Assembly: GCA_016303175.1 (NCBI GenBank) | Contig: JAEDMF010000001.1 | Span: 1-43,356, forward strand | Length of the DNA: 43,356 bases | Source: Bacteroidales bacterium | GTDB lineage: Bacteria > Bacteroidota > Bacteroidia > Bacteroidales > UBA932 | Reading direction: 5' to 3' | Shown: in pieces, positions 1-9,733 of the stretch | How positions within the stretch are numbered: the first letter of the stretch is position 1 | Layout: each line of letters opens with the position of its first letter | Translations under genes and position numbers: made by a program | The notes under the pieces: model-generated | Told to the model about the DNA's origin: nothing | Seen by the model: the letters and a program-made list of their open reading frames with translations, nothing else | The model's database searches: none

Positions 1-9
1 TATGTGCAT

Positions 10-2082
10 ATGAAACGTATTTACCTATTGCTTCTTGCCGCTTTGACTTCCATAAGTGTGAAAGCGCAGACCCCCCAGATTACTCAGGCGCACAAGGACC
101 GTGCGGCCGCCCTGGTTTCACAACTCACCCTTGAAGAAAAATGCGGGCTCATAACAGGCTATAGGGAGGGTTTCTATTCATATCCTGTCGAGCGTCTCGG
201 CATTAAGTCCATCCTGCTTGCCGACGGCCCCCAGGGTGTGCGCAAGCTTGGCAACACTCCTACAAACAGCACCTATTATCCCTGTGGAATTGCCGTGGCG
301 GCCAGTTGGAACAGGGAAGCGGCTAAAGCTGTAGGACAAGGCATAGGATATGACGCCAAGGCCCGAGGCGTGGGCATAATGCTCTGTCCCGGCGTGAACA
401 TTTATCGCAGTCCGCTTTGCGGCCGCAACTTTGAATATATGGGCGAGGACCCCTATCTTGCATCCGAGATGGCCTGCAGCTACATTACGGGTATGCAGGA
501 GGAAGGCGTGATGGCTACCATCAAGCATTTTGCCCTGAACAATCAGGAATTCTCCCGCCACTGGAACAGCTCCAATGCTTCCGAGCGTGTCATCAACGAG
601 ATTTACTTCCCTACCTTTCGCAAGGCCGTCGAGAAGGCAAAGGTGGGCGCCCTGATGACTTCCTACAATCCCTTGAACGGCGTACATACGGCTGAGAGCG
701 AGTGGCTCATCAAGCAGAACTTGCGCAAATGGGGCTTCGAGGGCATAGTGATGAGTGACTGGAGATCCACCTATTCTCCCATAGGCTGCGCTACCAGCGG
801 TCTGGACCTCGAAATGCCCTGCGGCTATGCAATGACTTATGAGAATATCAAGCCTCTCATTGAAAACGGCACAGTGGACATCTCTGAAATCGACGAGAAA
901 TGCCAGCATCTTCTTCAGTCCTACATAGCTTACGGCTTCTTCGACAAGGAAATTAAGGACAGCTCCATTCCTGAGGATTATGACAAGAGCCGGGAGGCAG
1001 CCTATAGGGCAGCAGTTGAGGCCCCGGTGCTGCTCCGCAATGAGAACAACGCTCTTCCCCTCAAGGGCGGCAACATCGTTTTGCTCGGCCCCAATGCCGA
1101 CTACATTCCCTATGGCGGCGGCAGCGGAGCAATGTATCCCTTCCCCCACCGTACCACCACCTTGTATCAAGGTCTTGTCGGCTCAGGCAGGTACAATGTG
1201 ACTCTTCGTCAAAGCCTTCCCAGCGCAGCTGAACTCAAAAAGGTGGATGCCATTGTCCTTGCCCTTGGCTTCAACAAGGATACCGAAAAGGAGAACAACG
1301 ACCGCACTTATAACCTTCCTGGTGATCAGAACAAACTCATCAATGCGGCAGTTAAGACTGGCAAGAAGGTGATAGTTGTGGTATTCTCCGGCGGTGAGGT
1401 CAACGTTGCTCCCTGGATTGACAAGGTGGACGGCCTCATAATGGCTTGGTTCACAGGTCAGGAGAGTGGCAAGGCCCTTGCTGACATAATCTCCGGCAAG
1501 GTTTCTCCCTCCGGCCGCCTTCCCTTCACTTTCTGGGGCAGTTTGAAAGCCAATCCCGCCACTCCCCACTACCACGTGACCATGCTCAACCGCAGTATGC
1601 ATGAAGACAGGCATCATGAACGTCTGAACAAGTATAACTTCACGGATTATGCAGAGGGCATTTTCGTGGGCTATCGCGGAGTGGAGAAATTCGGCGTACA
1701 GCCCCTTTATCCCTTCGGGTATGGTTTGACTTACAGTCAGTTCCAATACTCTGACCTCAAGGCTGAGGTGAAGCAGGACGCCAAGGTTACGGTGAGCTTC
1801 AAGCTGACCAATACCGGCAAATGCACCGCTGCTGAGGTTGCCCAGGTGTATGTAGCTCCCAAGCATCCTTCTGTAATGCGTCCCCACCACGAACTCAAAG
1901 GCTACGCCAAGGTTAAACTTGCCAAGGGCGCCTCGGACGAGGTCGTAATCGAGCTGGACAAATCAGCCTTCTCCTATTACGATACTCCCTCTCACGACTG
2001 GAGGCTCGACAAGGGTGAATATAGCATACTTGTGGGGGCTTCAGCCTCTGACATCAAGCTCAGCGCAGACATCAGTTTATAG
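10..2082 (+). CDS. GH3 family beta-glycosidase, secreted (beta-glucosidase/xylosidase-like)
   Basis: Predicted exo-acting GH3 hydrolase that would remove non-reducing-end beta-linked sugars in the periplasm or at the cell surface. A signal peptide (MKRIYLLLLAALTSISVKAQ) is followed by the (beta/alpha)8 domain with DGPQGVRK and KHFALNNQE. The nucleophile motif GIVMSDW places Asp250. The second alpha/beta domain carries the ENNDRTYNLP stretch, near which family members have the acid/base Glu. A fibronectin-III-like C-terminal domain ends the protein. Its 690 residues are a normal length and I see no PA14 insert. I chose the ATG at 10; a GTG at 4 is in frame. Its promoter lies outside the window, and a terminator directly downstream makes it the last gene of an upstream unit. 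GH3 is sure; the sugar (Glc, Xyl, GlcNAc) cannot be read from sequence. Confidence 0.93.
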   Translation: MKRIYLLLLAALTSISVKAQTPQITQAHKDRAAALVSQLTLEEKCGLITGYREGFYSYPVERLGIKSILLADGPQGVRKLGNTPTNSTYYPCGIAVAASWNREAAKAVGQGIGYDAKARGVGIMLCPGVNIYRSPLCGRNFEYMGEDPYLASEMACSYITGMQEEGVMATIKHFALNNQEFSRHWNSSNASERVINEIYFPTFRKAVEKAKVGALMTSYNPLNGVHTAESEWLIKQNLRKWGFEGIVMSDWRSTYSPIGCATSGLDLEMPCGYAMTYENIKPLIENGTVDISEIDEKCQHLLQSYIAYGFFDKEIKDSSIPEDYDKSREAAYRAAVEAPVLLRNENNALPLKGGNIVLLGPNADYIPYGGGSGAMYPFPHRTTTLYQGLVGSGRYNVTLRQSLPSAAELKKVDAIVLALGFNKDTEKENNDRTYNLPGDQNKLINAAVKTGKKVIVVVFSGGEVNVAPWIDKVDGLIMAWFTGQESGKALADIISGKVSPSGRLPFTFWGSLKANPATPHYHVTMLNRSMHEDRHHERLNKYNFTDYAEGIFVGYRGVEKFGVQPLYPFGYGLTYSQFQYSDLKAEVKQDAKVTVSFKLTNTGKCTAAEVAQVYVAPKHPSVMRPHHELKGYAKVKLAKGASDEVVIELDKSAFSYYDTPSHDWRLDKGEYSILVGASASDIKLSADISL

Positions 2083-2104
2083 TACAAAATTCCCAAAAAA
2101 GAGT

Positions 2105-2136
2105 AAAAAAGGCCCTACGCAAGTCGGGTCTTTTTT
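2105..2136 (+). terminator. Rho-independent terminator after GH3 gene
   Basis: An 11-bp stem, AAAAAAGGCCC (2105-2115) with GGGTCTTTTTT (2126-2136), contains one G-T wobble and a 10-nt loop, and ends in six T. It lies 22 nt after the GH3 stop. The A-rich left arm could also terminate in the other direction. It separates the GH3 gene from the long operon that starts at 2209. Between it and 2209 I see no convincing promoter. Confidence 0.8.
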
Positions 2137-2208
2137 GTGTGTCTCAAAATAAGTATTAGCTTGCGTTAGAAAACAAATGAAACTGAATGTGAAAATCTTT
2201 GATTTATT

Positions 2209-4647
2209 ATGCAAAGTTCCGATAAACTGACAGTACTTCTTTTGGGAGCGTCAATTATGTTTCAGGCATGTTCCGACAGGCTCGTCACAGGGGGAGAGAA
2301 GGTTGACGAAAGTGTCGTCTTCCATCTCAGCACAGAGGCGGATTCGCAGGTGAAAACTTGGACTGACGCATCGCAGGCGCTTCCTGTTCTCCCCGTTTAC
2401 TGGAGTGACGGGGACAGAATCAATGTCAATGGCGTGAAGTCTGACGCTCTCTCCGTCGGTGAAGGCGAACGGCTTGCCAGCGCTAGTTTCGAACTCCGCA
2501 ATGTGGAGGCTCCGTTCAGCATTCTTTATCCGGCATCTGCTTTCAGTGGCATTGATGAGAGGGGAGTTGTAAGTCTGGAAATTCCGGAGACGCAAACTTG
2601 GCACAAGGACTCTTTCGGCGAAGGAGCGGCTCTGATGTATGCGTATGCGGAGGATGAGAAGGAGACGATTTCTCTCCGTCACGCCTGCGGCGCAATTTCC
2701 GTAAATCTCAGCTCCGAGGAAGGATGTACAATCAACTCTCTTTCCATAACCAGTTTAGGCGGGAATGCCATTGCCGGCAAATTCACCCTGGATAGCAGAA
2801 GCGGAGAACTGCAGGCTGTCGAAGGCAAGTCCCGGGTGGAGATGCTCTTACCCGAAGGCGGAATCACTATTGGCCCCTCCGACGGTCGCAGATTTATTTT
2901 TACTCTGCCGGCAGGCACTTATCCGGAAGGATTCTGCCTCAAATTCACTGATACAGCAAAACATATTTTCCGTGCCTATTGGCTCAGGGAAAGCGATGGC
3001 GCAGATGCCGGAGTGACGGTTGTGCCCGGCCGCATGGTACGCTTCGAGGCCGTTCCTTATGTGCCGGATGCCCGTGAGATTACTTCGGCCGAAGATTGGG
3101 CGGAGTTTGCTGCGGCATACAACGCCGGTTCTTGGGAACAGGATTGGCTGGGCAAGGATGGCAGCGTGAAGATAGGGGCGGATTTTACCGTCGGTTCTCT
3201 CGACAGCATCAATAAATTTGCCGATATCCTGGATGGGCAGGGCCACGTCATCACCCAGACTGCCGCCACCGGCCCCGTATTCAAATCCCTGTCCGGAACC
3301 ATACGGAATCTGACTCTTGCCGGAAAAATGGCGGAAGCTTCCAGCCCGGGGACTCTCGGCGTGGTAGTGTTCGCCTCTGTGCTCTCCGACGGCGCCCTGA
3401 TAAGCGATTGTATCAACAGAACGGAGATAACGGTAAATGTAAAGGACAGCAAGATGCTTGCCTCCGCTTTTGTGCGCACGCTCAACGGAGGTACCTTGCT
3501 GCGTTGCCGCAATGAAGCTCCCATTAAGATAGTGGCGGAACTGACCAACACCATGCAGGCCATTTTGTCCGGGGCTTTTGCCGCTACCGCTCCGGTCGCA
3601 GCTTCGGCCCTGATTGAGGATTGTACCAATGAAGCGGACATTACGGTGACTGTGGTAAAGCCGGCGAACAGTGTCTATGCTGCTGTCCAAGCCGGATATG
3701 GCGGCATAGTCGGCACTGTGGTGGGCGGCACGGAAAGCACTTTCCTTACTCTCAAAGGCTGTGTCAACAACGGCAAGATTTCGGCGTATTACTATCCCGA
3801 GGGTACGGGAGGCGCCGTGCCTATGTCGGGTGTCGGCGGCCTCGTGGGCGCAGCCGTGAAGTACAGTACGGACGGCAGGTACTTCTATTATTATAAGAGA
3901 GCTGCCGCGGAAATAGAGACCGAGGACTGCGTCTATATGGAGATGGACTCCTGCATCAACAACGGGGATTGCAGCAATGGACTGCTCAGTACGGTGTCTT
4001 CGGATGACCCCTATAAGGCATATTGCGGCGGTTTGGCCGGCATATTGAACGGGCTTTCAGCCAAGCATATCAAAGTTAGCTCTTGTGCCAATTACGGCAA
4101 GGTAGTGGGCCTGGAGGCCGTTTTTGCCCGTTCCGCACTTTGCGTTGTCACCGGAGGTCTCTGCGGCTTCGGCGGATATGTGGACTTTGACTCGTGCACA
4201 GTGGTAAGCAAGCAAATCGGCTCGCTCAAGAGACAGGCATATTCGGCTTCCGGCGGAATAGGTTACGCTATGATGAGTTTCTCCCTCACAAACTGCAGCA
4301 TTTTCGCCGACATTATGCATATTCGTTGCACCGACTACAGCGACAGCAATTATTCCCTTGCCTTCACCCTCAGCACCAAGCAGAACACCAAGGGCGGAGT
4401 ATGGTGGCCGTTCATAAAGATAGAAGGCAGCAAGGTGAGCAACTGCCGTTTCGGGGGCACTTTCACTCTAAGTAAGGACATTGTCACTTACAATGCCTCC
4501 ACTCCCACCACCTTCGAAACTCTTGCGATGACGGCCTCCAACATAGGCAATTACATTGCGTCCGGCTCTTTTGCCGCAGATTATTATGCAAAGTCTTTCC
4601 CCGACAAGGTGGAAATCACGGACAATACTTACTGGAACGGACTTTAA
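2209..4647 (+). CDS. Large surface lipoprotein: fimbrillin-like N-terminus plus beta-helix C-x-N-x-G repeats
   Basis: Probable outer-membrane lipoprotein of 812 residues. The signal ends in a lipobox (SIMFQAC, Cys21). Residues about 30-280 resemble the Mfa-like/fimbrillin-like lipoprotein domain (WSDGDRINVNG, then APFSILYPAS). From about 290 the chain turns repetitive: C-[IVAT]-N-x-[GA]-x-[IV] units (CINRTEI, CTNEADI, CVNNGKI, CANYGKV) alternate with GG[ILV]xG turns (GGIVG, GGLVG, GGLAG, GGLCG), the pattern of GLUG-type right-handed beta-helices. An in-frame TGA at 2200-2202 fixes the start. It is the first gene of the PUL operon, 12 nt before the next lipoprotein gene. It may bind surface glycan or act as an adhesin; no catalytic motif is visible. 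Confidence 0.75.
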   Translation: MQSSDKLTVLLLGASIMFQACSDRLVTGGEKVDESVVFHLSTEADSQVKTWTDASQALPVLPVYWSDGDRINVNGVKSDALSVGEGERLASASFELRNVEAPFSILYPASAFSGIDERGVVSLEIPETQTWHKDSFGEGAALMYAYAEDEKETISLRHACGAISVNLSSEEGCTINSLSITSLGGNAIAGKFTLDSRSGELQAVEGKSRVEMLLPEGGITIGPSDGRRFIFTLPAGTYPEGFCLKFTDTAKHIFRAYWLRESDGADAGVTVVPGRMVRFEAVPYVPDAREITSAEDWAEFAAAYNAGSWEQDWLGKDGSVKIGADFTVGSLDSINKFADILDGQGHVITQTAATGPVFKSLSGTIRNLTLAGKMAEASSPGTLGVVVFASVLSDGALISDCINRTEITVNVKDSKMLASAFVRTLNGGTLLRCRNEAPIKIVAELTNTMQAILSGAFAATAPVAASALIEDCTNEADITVTVVKPANSVYAAVQAGYGGIVGTVVGGTESTFLTLKGCVNNGKISAYYYPEGTGGAVPMSGVGGLVGAAVKYSTDGRYFYYYKRAAAEIETEDCVYMEMDSCINNGDCSNGLLSTVSSDDPYKAYCGGLAGILNGLSAKHIKVSSCANYGKVVGLEAVFARSALCVVTGGLCGFGGYVDFDSCTVVSKQIGSLKRQAYSASGGIGYAMMSFSLTNCSIFADIMHIRCTDYSDSNYSLAFTLSTKQNTKGGVWWPFIKIEGSKVSNCRFGGTFTLSKDIVTYNASTPTTFETLAMTASNIGNYIASGSFAADYYAKSFPDKVEITDNTYWNGL

Positions 4648-4659
4648 AGGAGCTGAACT

Positions 4660-5532
4660 ATGAAGTCAAGCAAAATCGTACTTTTTTTGTATGCATCCCT
4701 TATGGTGGCAGCTTGCCGGGGAAGCATAGTTCCTGACGTTAATCTGGACGGCTACACTATGCTGGAGGCCGAGATGGAAACCATTGCCATTGACGATGCG
4801 GGAGCGCCGTATTCCGCCGTGTGGAACAGTGGGGACTGCATAGGCATATACGGCAGCATTCAGGGAAAAAACACCAAGTATGTGATGCGAAGGGAGGATG
4901 TGACGAACCCCAGGGCCCATTTCTATGGTCCTCTGGTCAAGGGCTCCCTGTTGGCCTATTATCCTTATAAAGAGGGTCTGGAGTCGGAAAACGGCTGCAT
5001 ACCCGTCGAACTCTCCCCCGTTCAGAAATATGACCCTAATCTGAACGCGGAGGAATTTTTCCTGCAGTACAACAATACAATGGCCGCCGTTTCGGACGAG
5101 GGCAGACTCTGTTTCCGTTATCCTTTCGGCATAGTGGCTGTCAGATTCCTTTTCCGTACTCCTATGGACATAAGTTCCATCTCCATATCTTCTGACAGGG
5201 GGCTTGCCGGCCGTCTGTTGATGGATGCGGGGCTGCAAATTGTCACGCCGGACAACGCTTTCAAGACCATTTCCCTGGACTTTTCCGGCGGAATATATTC
5301 GAGTGCGGACAGCGAGGGCTACAGGGATTTCTTCTTCGTGCTGCCCCCGGCCGTGTATCCGGACAATGCGTTGCGTCTTGAATTGCTTTCGGGGGAAGAG
5401 ACTCTACAGATGAACCTTAAGGGCTTCACCGTGGAAAGGGTATCCCGGGGACAATTCGATGTGACGGCCCTTACAATAACCCCGGATGAAATACCCGGGT
5501 TCGAGTTGACAGACGGATATTTGGAATTTTGA
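4660..5532 (+). CDS. Fimbrillin-like (Mfa-like) lipoprotein
   Basis: Lipoprotein of 290 residues with the signal MKSSKIVLFLYASLMVAAC (Cys19). The body has the N-terminal fold pattern of fimbrillin-like lipoproteins: AVWNSGDCIGIYG, an aligned LAYYPYKEG strand, then FRYPFGIVAVRFLF and a second beta-rich half with FFFVLPPAVYP. This matches the first 280 residues of the preceding protein in layout, so the two look like paralogues, one with and one without the beta-helix extension. It sits 12 nt after its neighbour and 4 nt before the next gene. In SusC/D loci such proteins are assumed to be accessory glycan-binding or scaffold lipoproteins. I see no enzyme motif, and the exact ligand is unknown. 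Confidence 0.7.
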   Translation: MKSSKIVLFLYASLMVAACRGSIVPDVNLDGYTMLEAEMETIAIDDAGAPYSAVWNSGDCIGIYGSIQGKNTKYVMRREDVTNPRAHFYGPLVKGSLLAYYPYKEGLESENGCIPVELSPVQKYDPNLNAEEFFLQYNNTMAAVSDEGRLCFRYPFGIVAVRFLFRTPMDISSISISSDRGLAGRLLMDAGLQIVTPDNAFKTISLDFSGGIYSSADSEGYRDFFFVLPPAVYPDNALRLELLSGEETLQMNLKGFTVERVSRGQFDVTALTITPDEIPGFELTDGYLEF

Positions 5533-5536
5533 TGGT

Positions 5537-6631
5537 ATGAGAAGAACTATACTGATACTTATGTCTATGGCCGCCCTGTTTGCCTGTACCAAGGAGCAGA
5601 CTTTAGAGCGCGGCAGAAAGATAGGCGAGATTTACACTACCGCCAAGTCCGGCTCCAAGACCGTTCTGGTCAAATTGCCGGGCCTGTGGAGGGTGAGCGC
5701 GGCAGACCCCTGGATAAGCCTGGATGTGGAAGGCAGGCAGGGAGAAGGCGCCTTTACCCTCAGCTACTCTTCCAACGAGTCGGATTTCATTTCTTCCAAC
5801 CCTACCAGGCTGGGCCGCATTGTCATCGAGGACTACAGTTCCTTCAGGGCTGATACCCTCTATCTGCGGCAGCAGGGAGTGCCTGACGGCAAGGATTATT
5901 CCAGCCTGCCTCAAAATTCCTACATAGAATTTGTCGATGTGCCCTTGACAAGGCTCAAGCTATCTTATTTCAATCTTTCCGGCTGTGCCGACTTAGAGGC
6001 AGCGGAGAATCTTCTTAATGGGGATGATGCTGACATACAGTGGGTTATATGGGATAATGAAAAGGCGTTGCAGCTTGGCTCGGCCCATGAGGGCTCGTCG
6101 AGCGTCTATGGCAATATCGTTCTGCTCAACAGGACGGACAAGAAACCTGTTGTAGAATCTCTGTCTTCTCCGGTGGCGTTGATGGCGGAGATTGACGGCG
6201 TATGCATTGCCTGCGCTGATTTCGGGGAGGCTGTTCCGTCGGGAGAGGGACGCTACGGTCAACTTCGTTCTCTGCTGGATGCGGGGTACAACAGACCGGA
6301 CAGCCCTGACAAATGGATAGTCGGGGGCTCGTTTTATTATTTGAGCGTGCTGGAACTCGGTTACCCTTCAACGCCTTCCTGGTATCCTTCCAATCCCAAT
6401 GCTTCCGATTTTGAAGCGGACCGCTATGCCAGAACCAACAATCTGGTCGATTGTATATGGATGTGTAGCAGGGACTACAATCCTACCTTCAGCAAGGACG
6501 GCATAGAATGGAGAGCGGATTACATTTATGCGTCGGCCAGCGCGTGGAATGCTGCGGCAGTGGTGTCGCTGTCCGAAGTTCCCTTGTCCGGAGCAGTGCA
6601 CAAGTCTATGGGAATTACCCTCAAGTATTGA
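5537..6631 (+). CDS. BACON-type lipoprotein with degenerate endonuclease/exonuclease/phosphatase-like domain
   Basis: Lipoprotein of 364 residues (MRRTILILMSMAALFAC, Cys17, followed by T-K-E, which fits the surface-export signal of Bacteroidetes). Residues about 25-115 look like a BACON domain (PGLWRVSAADPWISL, then a closing LYLRQQG strand). The rest resembles the end of an endonuclease/exonuclease/phosphatase (EEP) domain: IVGGSFYYL near residue 260 in place of the usual VGGDFN, and RADYIYASASAWN near 327 in place of the R-x-D-Y-I-F strand, with a final SGAVH where active members have SDH. The Asp and Asn of the first motif are Ser and Tyr, so catalysis is doubtful. It is 4 nt from both neighbours, directly before SusC. 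The EEP relation is inference from motifs only. Confidence 0.6.
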   Translation: MRRTILILMSMAALFACTKEQTLERGRKIGEIYTTAKSGSKTVLVKLPGLWRVSAADPWISLDVEGRQGEGAFTLSYSSNESDFISSNPTRLGRIVIEDYSSFRADTLYLRQQGVPDGKDYSSLPQNSYIEFVDVPLTRLKLSYFNLSGCADLEAAENLLNGDDADIQWVIWDNEKALQLGSAHEGSSSVYGNIVLLNRTDKKPVVESLSSPVALMAEIDGVCIACADFGEAVPSGEGRYGQLRSLLDAGYNRPDSPDKWIVGGSFYYLSVLELGYPSTPSWYPSNPNASDFEADRYARTNNLVDCIWMCSRDYNPTFSKDGIEWRADYIYASASAWNAAAVVSLSEVPLSGAVHKSMGITLKY

Positions 6632-6635
6632 TGAT

Positions 6636-9600
6636 ATGAAGCATATTGGATACAATCTGACAGTGTTGGGACTTTTGTTGTCCTGCCTTCCCTCGTTGGC
6701 GCAGAACATACGGGTGAGCGGTTCTGTCAAGGATGAATCGGGCGTGCCCATCGTCGGAGCCGGAGTCGTGGTAAAGGGCACAAAGTCCATTACCGTGACC
6801 GATTATTCCGGAAAATACAGCATAGAGGCCGACAAGAATGCTGTGCTGGAATTCACTTTCCTCGGTTTCAAGACCAAGCTCGAAAGCATAGGAGGGCGTG
6901 CTGTGGTGGATGTCAGTCTGGTTCCGGACAGCAAGGTGCTGGATACGGCCGTGGCCATCGGTTACGGTACTTCAAAGAAATCGGATCTGACAGGCGCCGT
7001 GGCCGTGGTGGATATGGAGAAGGTGCAGGATACCCCCGTCAATTCGGTGGCCGAGGCTCTTCAGGGCAGGATAGCGGGCGCCGACATAGTGAGCGGCAAC
7101 GGCGAACCGGGCCAGAGCGCCAGCATACAGATTCGAGGAGCGAGAAGCATCTCTGCGGGAAACGAGCCGCTCATAGTGGTGGACGGGGTGCTGGATGCGG
7201 TAAGCAGCCTTGACGACATCAACCCCTCCGACATTGTGAGCATCTCCGTGCTCAAGGACGTGAGCAGCACAGCCATCTACGGCAGCCGTGGAGCCAATGG
7301 TGTCATACTCGTGACCACAGACAAGAAAGACACGGAAAAATCCAAGTTCAAGGTGACTCTCAAGAGCAGCACCGGCATATCCCACATTGCCGGCAGCCTG
7401 GACCTGATGAATGCAAGTGAATATGCAACCTGGCAGAATATGGTTGCCCTGGCGGCCAGTCCTTCCAAGCTGACCTCGCCGCAGAGCGTTTCGTCTACAG
7501 TCTATCCCTTCCCCGATCCTTCCGTTTTCGGAGAAGGCACGGATTGGGTCAAGAAACTTTCCCAATTGGGCATATACGATTATCAGTATGCCCAGATTTC
7601 CGGCTCCTCGGGCAACATGAACTACTCGGCCAGTTTCGGCTACAACTACAACAAGGGCGTAGTCATAGGTTCCGACTATCAGAGATATACTGCCAGAACA
7701 AGTTTCAACACCAAATTGGGGAAATACGTTACTGTCGGTCTCAGGTTCAATCTGGTGTACTTCGACATCAACCGCACCAATGCAAACATATCGGGCACCA
7801 ATACCAACGCCGCCATCTATTTGAGCCCTCTGCTGGACGAAACCAGTATCTGGAACAAATACTCCTTCGACGACGTGCAGGGTATAATCTTCAATAACCC
7901 CTACATCTGCGCCACGCAGATGACCAATGTTGCGGCCAAGTGGAACCTGAACCTCGTGCCCTGGGTGCAGGTGAACATTGCCCCCGGTCTTACGCTCAAA
8001 TCCACCTTTTCCTTCACCCGTCAGGATGACAGGGCTCTGCAGTATTCGCCCTCTTATCTGCCTGTCGCTGCTGCCAGAAAGCAGGGAGGCAGCGCTATGC
8101 GCAACTTCTACACCGAGGACAGGTATCTGAGCGAGACCACCCTGACTTACAAAAAGAATTTTTCCGGCAAGCACAATGTTGAATTGTTGGCGGGCTTTAC
8201 AGGCAGCCACATATTGAGGAACTATCTTGCTATCTCGGGTACGGGATATGTCAACGACGACGTGAAGTTCTACAATATGGCCGGCATAATGAGCACGGAA
8301 AACTATTATTCGACCTCCTCCCAATCGGAGAAGAACACTATGTCCGCTCTTGCAAGGGCGAATTACAATTATGACCGCAGGTATTATATTTCGTTTACTA
8401 TGCGCGCGGACGGGGCATCCAATTTCTCCGAAAAGAACAAGTGGGGCGTCTTTCCCGCAGCCGCCTTCCGCTGGAGCATAATGAACGAACCATGGTTCAA
8501 CAAGGCCCATTGGCTGAATGACCTCTCGCTCAGATTGAGCGCCGGCCGCAGCGGCAACGACGCCATCAGCAGCTATCTTTCTCTTGCGACTATAGGTTCC
8601 AACAAGGGTTCCTGGCTTTTCGGCGACAAGTACCAGCTGGCCACTATGCCCGAGCATCTTGCCAACAGCAATCTTACCTGGGAGACCACCGATTCTTATA
8701 ATATAGGCCTGAATTTCAGCGCCTTCCGCTCCTGCCTTTCCGCCGAACTGGAGTTGTACTATGCCACCACCCACAATCTGCTGCTGAGCGTGCGCAATGC
8801 GCAGGTGACAGGCTACAACACCTATTTCGCCAATGTGGGCAAGACCCGCAATATGGGCGTGGAGTTCACCCTCAACACGAAGAATGTCAAAGTTCGCAAC
8901 TTCGAGTGGAACACGGCTCTGACCATTTCCCACAACAATCAGCTCGTGCTGGATTCGGGAGCCGGGGATGAGGTCGTGCCCACTTATATGAACCCCCGCA
9001 ATACTACCCAATATTTGTACGGCTACAAAAAGGGTTATCCCGTCAATGCCTTGTGGGGCTATCAGAGGGCCGGCGTATGGCATTCTCAGGAAGAAATAGA
9101 CCGCAACAAGTACACCCACACCTATGTTTCCACGATTGCCGACGGTTCCAACGGCTCCAACCTCGGTCGAACCCGTTATATGGACGTGAACGGGGACGGC
9201 CTACTGGACCAGAACGACGTGGTGTATCTGGGCAGTTCGGACCCCGTGGTTTACGGCGGCTTCCAGAATGACTTCAAACTTTTCGGTTGTGTGAATGTCA
9301 ATCTCTACTTTGCATATTCCATCGGTGGCAAAATGTATAATCTTTCCGAATTGTGGATGGGTTCATCTTCCAGAAGCCTGAACAAGTACCGCTATGTGCT
9401 GGATGCCTGGGATGCAGTCCGCAACCCGGATTCCGACATCGCCGTTGCCAACTGGGATGACACCAACGCCTCCGATTTCATTGTGCACGACGCTTCTTTC
9501 TTCCGTCTCAAGACCTTGACTGTCAGCTATAGGCTGCAACTGAATCGCTGGAGCCGCTTTTTCAAGGTGTTCACCATAGGTGTAACGGGAGAGAACCTCT

Positions 9601-9725
9601 TCCTATTGAAGAATTACAACGGTTTCGACCCCGATGTAAGTACCAGCGCTACCGTAAGACGTCTGGACGACGGCTCCTTCCCGCGTCCCAGGACATATAC
9701 ATTGAATTTGCAACTTGAATTCTAG
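6636..9725 (+). CDS. SusC/RagA family TonB-dependent outer-membrane transporter
   Basis: Imports oligosaccharides across the outer membrane with energy from TonB, capped by its SusD partner. The protein has 1029 residues with signal MKHIGYNLTVLGLLLSCLPSLAQ. A carboxypeptidase-D-regulatory-like domain follows (residues 25-100, VSGSVKDESGVPIVGAGV), then the SusC signature AIGYGTSKKSDLTGAV, the plug with IQIRGARSIS, PLIVVDGV and SAIYGSRGANGVILVTT-type motifs, and a 22-strand barrel ending in aromatic Phe (LNLQLEF). I chose the ATG at 6636, 4 nt after the previous stop. Its frame stays open upstream, but those codons would lie inside the preceding gene and carry no signal peptide. It has the normal length and is clearly paired with the next gene. 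Confidence 0.96.
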   Translation: MKHIGYNLTVLGLLLSCLPSLAQNIRVSGSVKDESGVPIVGAGVVVKGTKSITVTDYSGKYSIEADKNAVLEFTFLGFKTKLESIGGRAVVDVSLVPDSKVLDTAVAIGYGTSKKSDLTGAVAVVDMEKVQDTPVNSVAEALQGRIAGADIVSGNGEPGQSASIQIRGARSISAGNEPLIVVDGVLDAVSSLDDINPSDIVSISVLKDVSSTAIYGSRGANGVILVTTDKKDTEKSKFKVTLKSSTGISHIAGSLDLMNASEYATWQNMVALAASPSKLTSPQSVSSTVYPFPDPSVFGEGTDWVKKLSQLGIYDYQYAQISGSSGNMNYSASFGYNYNKGVVIGSDYQRYTARTSFNTKLGKYVTVGLRFNLVYFDINRTNANISGTNTNAAIYLSPLLDETSIWNKYSFDDVQGIIFNNPYICATQMTNVAAKWNLNLVPWVQVNIAPGLTLKSTFSFTRQDDRALQYSPSYLPVAAARKQGGSAMRNFYTEDRYLSETTLTYKKNFSGKHNVELLAGFTGSHILRNYLAISGTGYVNDDVKFYNMAGIMSTENYYSTSSQSEKNTMSALARANYNYDRRYYISFTMRADGASNFSEKNKWGVFPAAAFRWSIMNEPWFNKAHWLNDLSLRLSAGRSGNDAISSYLSLATIGSNKGSWLFGDKYQLATMPEHLANSNLTWETTDSYNIGLNFSAFRSCLSAELELYYATTHNLLLSVRNAQVTGYNTYFANVGKTRNMGVEFTLNTKNVKVRNFEWNTALTISHNNQLVLDSGAGDEVVPTYMNPRNTTQYLYGYKKGYPVNALWGYQRAGVWHSQEEIDRNKYTHTYVSTIADGSNGSNLGRTRYMDVNGDGLLDQNDVVYLGSSDPVVYGGFQNDFKLFGCVNVNLYFAYSIGGKMYNLSELWMGSSSRSLNKYRYVLDAWDAVRNPDSDIAVANWDDTNASDFIVHDASFFRLKTLTVSYRLQLNRWSRFFKVFTIGVTGENLFLLKNYNGFDPDVSTSATVRRLDDGSFPRPRTYTLNLQLEF

Positions 9726-9733
9726 GAGGGCGT

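Noticed and set aside
2194..2201. AATCTTTG as -7 box for the first PUL lipoprotein gene
   Set aside because: It misses the first base of TAnnTTTG, has no TTTG at the right distance, and would place transcription start on the ATG itself.
6972..9119. A 715-codon open frame on the minus strand inside the SusC gene
   Set aside because: It is the antisense shadow of a well-supported SusC gene with clear motifs over its full length; the product has low-complexity His/Gly/Ala/Val composition and no recognisable domain.
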